From Deltaproteobacteria bacterium (GTDB taxonomy: Bacteria > Desulfobacterota > Desulfobulbia > Desulfobulbales > SURF-16), in contig JAOZSN010000094.1 of NCBI GenBank assembly GCA_029939635.1, positions 1-11,615 on the forward strand: 11,615 nucleotides of DNA. Direction: 5' to 3'. A program made the translations under genes and the position numbers. Shown piece after piece: positions 7,337-11,615 of the stretch. Numbering within the stretch: position 1 is the first letter of the stretch; every line of letters starts with the position of its first letter. Below the pieces are notes generated by a model. It did no database searches. It saw nothing but the letters and a program-made list of their open reading frames with translations, and was not told where the DNA came from.

Positions 7337-7377
7337 AAAAAGGCTCAGTTCCCTGAAGGGATGCTGAGCCTTTTTTT
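7337..7377 (+). terminator. Intrinsic terminator of glnA
   Basis: GGCTCAG (7342-7348) pairs with CTGAGCC (7364-7370), extended by AAAAA before and seven T after (7371-7377). A small inner CCC/GGG pairing (7351-7353 with 7358-7360) closes the loop. The flanking A-run and T-run would let it work in both directions, but no gene on the - strand ends here. Confidence 0.92.
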
Positions 7378-7390
7378 GTTATGATAAACT

Positions 7391-8221
7391 ATGCTACAAA
7401 AAACCTTCGTTCACATCTCCGGCATCGGACCCAAAACAGAACAGCAACTCTGGCAGACTGGGGTGCAAAGTTGGGAGCAATTTAGCCCCCCAGCCACCTC
7501 TGTCATATCCACCGCAAAATCATGTCTGATTAGCAACCACCTGGCCCAACAACCAAAAGACATCCTCCACGAACCAAGCTATTTTTATGATACCCTACCC
7601 AGCCGAGAACAATGGCGACTCTTTCGCCACTTTCGCCATAGCACGGCCTACCTGGATATTGAGACAACCGGCCAAGCACGGGATTGTCAGATCACCACCG
7701 TCAGCCTCTATGATGGAGATGAAATATTCACCTTTGTCAATGGTGAAAACCTCGAAGAACTGCCTCACCACCTGGCCGCCTTTGATGTCCTGGTAACCTA
7801 TAACGGGAAAAGTTTTGATGTACCGGTGATGGAGCGTTTTTTCAACATCAGCCTCCCCCAGGCCCACCTAGACCTGCGCCCCTTATTGGCATCAGTTGGT
7901 TATAAAGGAGGCCTCAAAGGCTGCGAAAAACAGCTGGGTATCAGTCGTCACAACCTGGAAGGCTTAGATGGCTACAGCGCTGTGCTCCTCTGGGCCGCAT
8001 ATAAACGCACCGGCCAACGCCCATACCTTGACACCTTATTGGCCTACAATATCGCCGACACCATCAACCTAGAACCACTTATAGTACAGGCCTACAACCT
8101 GCATTTACAAGAAACACCCTTTCAGCAAGAACTGCACATCCCCTTACCGATCATCCCCCAGATCCCTATTCAGGCTGACCTTGAGGTGATCCGTGAAATA
8201 AAAGCCACCCTTCAAAGATAA
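7391..8221 (+). CDS. RNase H-fold exonuclease-like protein (YprB type)
   Basis: A 276-residue predicted cytosolic nuclease of the DEDD exonuclease superfamily, closest in pattern to the YprB/RNase_H_2 family. The three exo motifs are present: YLDIETTG (D89, E91), VTYNGKSFDVPV (N138, D143) and YNIADTINL (D223). HLDLRPLL around D161 also fits the fold. The first 35 residues (HISGIGPKTEQQLWQTGV) look like a helix-hairpin-helix DNA-binding element, a frequent companion of this family. Substrate and role are unknown; repair or RNA processing are possible. The ATG at 7391 follows an in-frame stop at 7385, so the start cannot be further upstream, yet no Shine-Dalgarno is visible and the glnA terminator ends only 13 nt before. 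Its promoter is unclear. The 3' end overlaps the convergent Smr gene by 10 bp. Confidence 0.82.
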   Translation: MLQKTFVHISGIGPKTEQQLWQTGVQSWEQFSPPATSVISTAKSCLISNHLAQQPKDILHEPSYFYDTLPSREQWRLFRHFRHSTAYLDIETTGQARDCQITTVSLYDGDEIFTFVNGENLEELPHHLAAFDVLVTYNGKSFDVPVMERFFNISLPQAHLDLRPLLASVGYKGGLKGCEKQLGISRHNLEGLDGYSAVLLWAAYKRTGQRPYLDTLLAYNIADTINLEPLIVQAYNLHLQETPFQQELHIPLPIIPQIPIQADLEVIREIKATLQR

Positions 8222-8667
8222 ACCAAAACAGTACCACTTTTGGCCTTCAAACGCTTTTCCCAACGAAAACTGACAATATCCCCCTGTTTCTTTAACAATC
8301 GCAGTCTTTGCTCAACTATATCTGGCAAAACAGCCACGCCGCCAGGAGAATGGAGCCCCTTACCCGTGATAATCTGCACTGTTTTCAGGGTGCGCTGCCG
8401 GGCAGATGTCACAAAATTAATCGTTTTCTGATCAGCCTCATCCCCTGTACAGCCATGCAAATCAAGGGTCTCCTGGGAAGGCGGGTATCCTTTAACCGAA
8501 AACGCGGCCAGCCCAGGAACATCCACACGGCGATACCCCTGCTCCAGCCGATCAAAACGATCAGTATCAAACATCTCAGAAAATGAAGGCTGATCCTGGC
8601 CTTCATTACCAAAGGGGTACTGCTCACCAGTTAACTTCTTGATCGCTTTTTTTGAATATTTTGCCAT
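8212..8667 (-). CDS. Smr-domain protein
   Basis: The only - strand gene. It encodes 151 residues from the ATG at 8667; a TTG at 8715 would add 16 residues foreign to the family. The C-terminal half is a Smr domain: LDLHG (68-72), a helix, VQIITGKGLHS (97-107), and a closing VLVYL strand. Smr domains act as nucleases on branched DNA or on RNA, for example in MutS2 and in ribosome-collision endonucleases. The stand-alone form resembles the YdaL/SmrA/SmrB group, with an N-terminal region rich in lysine and then acidic and aromatic residues. Substrate is not predictable. No clear Shine-Dalgarno is seen. It converges with the exonuclease-like gene, sharing 10 bp at the 3' ends, and diverges from the PilZ gene. 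Confidence 0.9.
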   Translation of the reverse strand: MAKYSKKAIKKLTGEQYPFGNEGQDQPSFSEMFDTDRFDRLEQGYRRVDVPGLAAFSVKGYPPSQETLDLHGCTGDEADQKTINFVTSARQRTLKTVQIITGKGLHSPGGVAVLPDIVEQRLRLLKKQGDIVSFRWEKRLKAKSGTVLVYL

Positions 8668-8701
8668 AATTGAGAAAAAGTAGGGAGGTAGTAAAAAAGT
8701 G

Positions 8702-8710
8702 GCTATAGCA
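8702..8710 (-). promoter_or_regulatory. Possible extended -10 promoter of the Smr gene
   Basis: Read on the - strand, TG, C, TATAGC forms an extended -10 element about 35 nt before the ATG at 8667. No convincing -35 box was found. Confidence 0.28.
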
Positions 8711-8758
8711 CCCAAGATAACAGATTAAAACAAACTAACCCACTAAAGCGGAATATGG

Positions 8759-8865
8759 ACTTAGATTTTTCCAGAATAAGTGACTTGCAAAATATTATTG
8801 ACGGCACAGCCCTTGATAACGTACCATGTTTACTTAGATTTTCAGGTTACCATTTCCCTTGCAAA
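8759..8865. repeat. Two imperfect copies of a two-box module upstream of the PilZ gene
   Basis: ACTTAGATTTT occurs at 8759-8769 and 8832-8842. CTTGCAAA occurs at 8784-8791 and 8858-8865. The order and the 25-26 nt internal spacing are kept, with the two modules 73-74 nt apart. The second copy ends 20 nt before the PilZ start. The modules may be regulator binding sites or a duplicated promoter. Confidence 0.5.
8798..8827 (+). promoter_or_regulatory. Possible promoter of the PilZ gene
   Basis: TTGACG (8798-8803, five of six) and TACCAT (8822-8827, four of six) are 18 nt apart. The promoter would lie between the two repeat modules and give a leader of about 50 nt containing the second module. 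Confidence 0.3.
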
Positions 8866-8875
8866 TTTCTAACAT

Positions 8876-8880
8876 AGGTG
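8876..8880 (+). promoter_or_regulatory. Shine-Dalgarno that fixes the PilZ start at 8886
   Basis: AGGTG lies 5 nt before ATG 8886. A TTG in the same frame at 8859 lacks such a site. Confidence 0.6.
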
Positions 8881-8885
8881 CCTCT

Positions 8886-9212
8886 ATGACTGAAGGATTC
8901 AATAATCGCCGCCACCACCGTACCGACTCCTTAAACCTCTCTTACTTCAATGTGGATGAAAACGACCAGATTGTTGATCAAGGCATGGGGCGAACCTTAA
9001 ATATTTCGCAATCCGGCATTCTGCTGGAGACCACCACTGAATTAAGCACAGGTCAACTCATGGACATGGAGATGGCTATGCACGACCAGCTCATCGCTGC
9101 CCGTGGCACTGTCATCCACTGTCAGCCCCTAGGTGATGGCCAGTTCCAGGTAGGTATTGAATTTACTGCCATCAAAGATAAGGACTTAGCAATTCTCAAG
9201 GACTTCATCTAA
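8886..9212 (+). CDS. PilZ-domain protein, probable cyclic di-GMP receptor
   Basis: A 108-residue single-domain cytosolic protein. It keeps both cyclic di-GMP binding motifs: RRHHR (residues 8-12, the RxxxR arginines) and NISQSG (39-44, the N-x-S-x-x-G motif). The rest is the PilZ beta barrel, ending FQVGIEF (87-93) and a short C-terminal helix. Such stand-alone PilZ proteins relay cyclic di-GMP levels to partners controlling motility, exopolysaccharide or secretion. The partner is not evident here, although a FliL-like protein lies about 8 kb upstream. It appears to be transcribed alone. The upstream gap holds two repeat modules. Confidence 0.9.
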   Translation: MTEGFNNRRHHRTDSLNLSYFNVDENDQIVDQGMGRTLNISQSGILLETTTELSTGQLMDMEMAMHDQLIAARGTVIHCQPLGDGQFQVGIEFTAIKDKDLAILKDFI

Positions 9213-9257
9213 TTTCCACAGCAGACCATACCTGACCACCTAACCCCACTTTTCATA

Positions 9258-9274
9258 CTTTGCTCCCGGCAAAG
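9258..9274 (+). repeat. Small hairpin after the PilZ gene
   Basis: CTTTGC (9258-9263) pairs with GCAAAG (9269-9274) over a 5-nt loop. No T-tract follows. It could weakly terminate or stabilise the PilZ transcript. Confidence 0.3.
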
Positions 9275-9301
9275 CAATGAGTCTAGTTGTACACATCGGC
9301 C

Positions 9302-9310
9302 TGATATGCT
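9302..9310 (+). promoter_or_regulatory. Possible extended -10 promoter of the prenyl synthase gene
   Basis: TG, A, TATGCT (9302-9310) is an extended -10 element. A transcript from it would start about ten bases before the ATG at 9328, leaving almost no leader, which fits the lack of a clear Shine-Dalgarno. Confidence 0.3.
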
Positions 9311-9327
9311 AGGTTGCGCTCTATAAA

Positions 9328-10386
9328 ATGGCGCTCTCTTTAACACCTACGATAGGCACTCCTGTGGACAAAAAAACCCTTCTGCCCCTTCTCGCCCCAG
9401 AGATCAGCAAAATTGAATCTGCCATGCAGGCTGAATTTGCTAACATTACAAGCTCCCTGCTGGTTGAGGTGGTGACCCATGGCATTTTTAATGGTGGCAA
9501 ACGCATCCGCCCCATCCTCACCATGTTGTCAGCCCGCCTGGCAGCATATAGCAATATGCCCGACGGTATTGCCAGTGAAGAAGAGCTAACCCCACCCAAT
9601 GAGCTATACCGTCTGGCCATGGTATTCGAATTCCTCCATGGTGCCAGCCTCCTGCACGATGATGTTATTGATCATGCCGACACCAGAAGGGGGACTGAAA
9701 CAGCCCACTCTAAATGGAATAATGAAGCCGCTATCCTGGCTGGCGACTACCTGCACACCAAGGCCATGACCCTGGCTGGCACGGTGGGCGACAGCCACTG
9801 CCTAGCCCTTATTGGTACCGCCACTGCTGCCATGATTGACGCAGAATTTCTTCAGTCCCAAGCAGTAGAGCAACAAGACTCCTCCGAAGAAACCTACTTC
9901 CAGGTGTTACGAGGCAAGACAGGTGCCCTTATTGGCTCAGCCTGCGAGGTGGGTGTATTTTTTGCTGACGGCAATGAAGCACAATGCCAGGCCTTACGCA
10001 CCTACGGTGATGCCCTGGGTTTAGCATTCCAAATGGTCGATGACCTGCTGGACTACCAGGGAGATACCAGCAAAACCGGCAAGGCAATAGGCAATGATTT
10101 CAGCGAGGGCAAGATGACCCTACCCCTTATTCACGCCCTGACAGAGGCAAATCCAGAGCACCGACAGACACTGACGAATCTCTTACAGGCAACACCTGCC
10201 CAGCGTCAGCAAGCCCAGCAACAGGCCACAGAGATCATCACTAACGCTGGTGGCTTCAGTTATACTCGGCAAGGTGCCGAAACCCTCATTGAAGCAGCCA
10301 TAGAGGCCTTGAACATCTTTCCTGATTGCCAGGCCAAGGCTACCCTCATCGGTATTGCTCACTATGTGCTGAGTCGTGACAAATAA
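9328..10386 (+). CDS. ispB: Long-chain trans-polyprenyl diphosphate synthase (octaprenyl type)
   Basis: A 352-residue cytosolic enzyme that extends farnesyl diphosphate with isopentenyl diphosphate to make the side chain of a quinone, probably menaquinone in this kind of organism. Motifs: GGKRIRP (56-62); first aspartate-rich motif LLHDDVIDHADTRRG with D111, D112, D115; second motif FQMVDDLLDYQGD with D238, D239, D242; and GNDFSEGKMTLPLI (255-268). The first motif is DDxxD without the two-residue insertion of bacterial farnesyl synthases, and the fifth residue before it is a small alanine (A106), as in octaprenyl synthases, so a long product is likely. Exact chain length cannot be read. The N-terminus TLLPLLAPEISKIES aligns with the usual IspB start, supporting ATG 9328. 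A short insertion-like stretch (about 75-91) precedes the first catalytic helix. The next gene follows after 19 bp. Confidence 0.92.
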   Translation: MALSLTPTIGTPVDKKTLLPLLAPEISKIESAMQAEFANITSSLLVEVVTHGIFNGGKRIRPILTMLSARLAAYSNMPDGIASEEELTPPNELYRLAMVFEFLHGASLLHDDVIDHADTRRGTETAHSKWNNEAAILAGDYLHTKAMTLAGTVGDSHCLALIGTATAAMIDAEFLQSQAVEQQDSSEETYFQVLRGKTGALIGSACEVGVFFADGNEAQCQALRTYGDALGLAFQMVDDLLDYQGDTSKTGKAIGNDFSEGKMTLPLIHALTEANPEHRQTLTNLLQATPAQRQQAQQQATEIITNAGGFSYTRQGAETLIEAAIEALNIFPDCQAKATLIGIAHYVLSRDK

Positions 10387-10405
10387 CTCATCCTGACATC
10401 TATCC

Positions 10406-11389
10406 ATGGCCAAACGAAAACCCAAAAAAAAGAAAAAGCCAGCCCCTAAGCGCTCTAAAAGGGGGATCTTCTTTTTTATTTTTTTCAGCATGTTGCTCAG
10501 CGCCACCCTGGCTGGCACGATCTATTTCATCTTCCTACGCCCTGGCACAGAATATTCAACCAACTCAGCTCCAGCCAGGAAACCAGCTGTCATTGCCAGC
10601 CAGAACAAATTCCGAGCAGCACCCACGGCAGATGCCCAGCAAGAGCGAGTCTACGAAGAACCACACCAAGTGCCCCCAGCCCTGGCAGCACACCACCCCA
10701 AACGCCAAATCACCACACCGCCTCCCCACGGTCTGCCCCGCGTTGCCATAATCATTGACGACATGGGCTATCGTCTTGAAACGGGCCGCAAATTAATCGC
10801 TCTTGATCTCCCTCTCTCTTTTGCCTTTCTGCCCGCCTCGCCCCACGCCACAGAATTAATGAATAAGGCCCACAACCGGCTACGCGATATCCTTCTCCAT
10901 CTGCCCATGGAGGCATCCTCTAACAAATGGGACCCAGGCCCTGGGGCCCTCTTTACCAGTATGACAGAACAGGCCATCATCAAGCAGGTGGAGGAAAATC
11001 TAGATGCTGTCCCCCTGGCCATTGGCGCCAATAATCATATGGGCTCAAAATTCACCCAGGACAGGATCAAAATGGCTGCCGCCTTGCAGCCCATCAAAAA
11101 AAGGAGTCTCTTTTTCATTGATTCCCTCACCATCTCTTCCAGCGTCGCAGCCCAGGTGGCCACAGAGATGGCCATTAAAACCAGCCAACGAGACGTTTTT
11201 CTTGATAATGAGCACGATGTGGCCAAGATAAAGAAACAGCTCGATCTCCTGGTCGAGCGAGCACAAAAGCACGGCACTGCCATCGGCATCGGCCACCCCT
11301 ACGGCGCAACATTAAGTGCTCTGGAGAAATACCAGTACTGGCTCAAAAAAGAGGTTGAGATAGTACCGGTACACACCATGACCCACTAG
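10406..11389 (+). CDS. Divergent polysaccharide deacetylase family protein (YibQ type)
   Basis: A 327-residue membrane-anchored periplasmic protein. The N-terminus is strongly basic (K/R-rich, residues 3-19), then a single hydrophobic anchor (20-44), a low-complexity Pro/Ala/Gln linker (about 50-110), and the YibQ-type domain (111-325). Conserved points: VAIIIDDMGY (113-122; D118, D119), LHLPMEA (164-170; H165), ANNHMGSKFT (208-217; H211), FIDSLT (237-242; D239), FLDN (265-268; D267) and IGHP (295-298; H297). These are polysaccharide-deacetylase-like metal and catalytic positions; the family is divergent and its substrate in the cell wall or envelope is not established. The gene follows the prenyl synthase by 19 bp on the same strand, suggesting co-transcription, without a visible Shine-Dalgarno. 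No clear terminator follows. Confidence 0.88.
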   Translation: MAKRKPKKKKKPAPKRSKRGIFFFIFFSMLLSATLAGTIYFIFLRPGTEYSTNSAPARKPAVIASQNKFRAAPTADAQQERVYEEPHQVPPALAAHHPKRQITTPPPHGLPRVAIIIDDMGYRLETGRKLIALDLPLSFAFLPASPHATELMNKAHNRLRDILLHLPMEASSNKWDPGPGALFTSMTEQAIIKQVEENLDAVPLAIGANNHMGSKFTQDRIKMAAALQPIKKRSLFFIDSLTISSSVAAQVATEMAIKTSQRDVFLDNEHDVAKIKKQLDLLVERAQKHGTAIGIGHPYGATLSALEKYQYWLKKEVEIVPVHTMTH

Positions 11390-11470
11390 CATAGAGAAGC
11401 AGAATATCGTTTCAAAATGTTCATCTTGCCCCCTCCCTCCTGAATACCCCGCCAAATAACGATTCCTTGT

Positions 11471-11500
11471 TTGACTTATTAAAATTCAACCTGATAAGAT
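11471..11500 (+). promoter_or_regulatory. Promoter of the gene at the right edge
   Basis: TTGACT (11471-11476, five of six) and TAAGAT (11495-11500) are 18 nt apart. TG at 11492-11493 makes the second box an extended -10. Transcription would start near 11507 and leave a leader of about 43 nt. Confidence 0.6.
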
Positions 11501-11538
11501 ATATATTCATTTGGATTTTCTAAATCACACTTCATCAC

Positions 11539-11544
11539 AGGTGA
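11539..11544 (+). promoter_or_regulatory. Strong Shine-Dalgarno for the right-edge gene
   Basis: AGGTGA lies 5 nt before the ATG at 11550. With the promoter at 11471-11500 it shows that the last 66 bases are a real gene start. Confidence 0.7.
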
Positions 11545-11549
11545 GACAC

Positions 11550-11615
11550 ATGGTTGCAAAATCAACATCCCCCAAAAAACCTCCTTCAAAGCCCAAAAGC
11601 AAGCTGGATACGCCG
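11550..11615 (+). CDS. Start of a lysine/proline-rich protein (cut by window)
   Basis: Only 22 codons are present, reading MVAKSTSPKKPPSKPKSK and then LDTP. The stretch is basic and looks disordered, with no hydrophobic segment. Such lysine/proline tails occur at the N-termini of several nucleic-acid-binding proteins, for example DksA-like or histone-like proteins in this bacterial group, but nothing here identifies the protein. Good translation signals and a good promoter support it being real. Confidence 0.65.
   Translation, partial: MVAKSTSPKKPPSKPKSKLDTP

Noticed and set aside
8240..8586. + strand open frames opposite the Smr gene
   Set aside because: The - strand frame has clear LDLHG and TGKGLHS motifs; the + strand translations have none.
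1..11615. CRISPR array, transposase, integrase, toxin-antitoxin or phage-defence system
   Set aside because: No regularly spaced repeats, no terminal inverted repeats and no matching protein motifs were seen; the genes are housekeeping or signalling types.

Overview
The window is about 11.6 kb of ordinary-looking bacterial chromosome. Genes are densely packed and all but one lie on the + strand. The content points to a Gram-negative delta-type proteobacterium, probably Desulfobacterota and most likely near Desulfobulbales. The grounds are an amtB-PII-glnD nitrogen module next to a short alpha-type glutamine synthetase, a long-chain prenyl diphosphate synthase for a quinone, a YibQ-type periplasmic deacetylase-like protein and a PilZ protein. 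The lineage is inferred from gene content only. No mobile element, CRISPR array, tRNA, rRNA or phage gene was seen.

Layout. (1) 2-748: 3' part of a membrane-anchored protein with a FliL-like C-terminal domain, cut by the window's left edge. (2) 933-1220: a small secreted four-cysteine protein, followed by a perfect 12-bp hairpin and a C-rich, G-poor stretch. (3) 1480-5690: ammonium channel amtB, a PII protein and glnD, the enzyme that uridylylates and deuridylylates PII. (4) 5691-5981: AT-rich regulatory gap with inverted and direct repeats and a clean extended -10 promoter. (5) 5982-7310: glnA, closed by a strong intrinsic terminator. (6) 7391-8221: RNase H-fold exonuclease-like protein, overlapping tail to tail by 10 bp with an Smr-domain protein on the - strand (8212-8667). 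(7) 8886-9212: PilZ-domain protein. (8) 9328-10386 and 10406-11389: prenyl synthase and YibQ-like protein, 19 bp apart. (9) 11550 to the edge: start of a lysine- and proline-rich protein with its own promoter and a strong ribosome binding site.

How the genes work together. AmtB brings in ammonium. PII senses 2-oxoglutarate, ATP and ADP, carries the uridylylation tyrosine (Y51) and can plug AmtB. GlnD reads glutamine and modifies PII. GlnA makes glutamine. GlnA is the alpha type: it is short, lacks the adenylylation-site motif of the E. coli enzyme, and keeps the arginine used for glutamine feedback. The usual end point of the GlnD-PII cascade, adenylylation of GlnA by GlnE, therefore appears to be missing.

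I found no convincing new multi-gene system. The points most worth checking are the uncoupled GlnD-PII/GlnA arrangement, a GTACACTA motif repeated in three intergenic gaps, the paired boxes upstream of the PilZ gene, and the unrecognised four-cysteine secreted protein.
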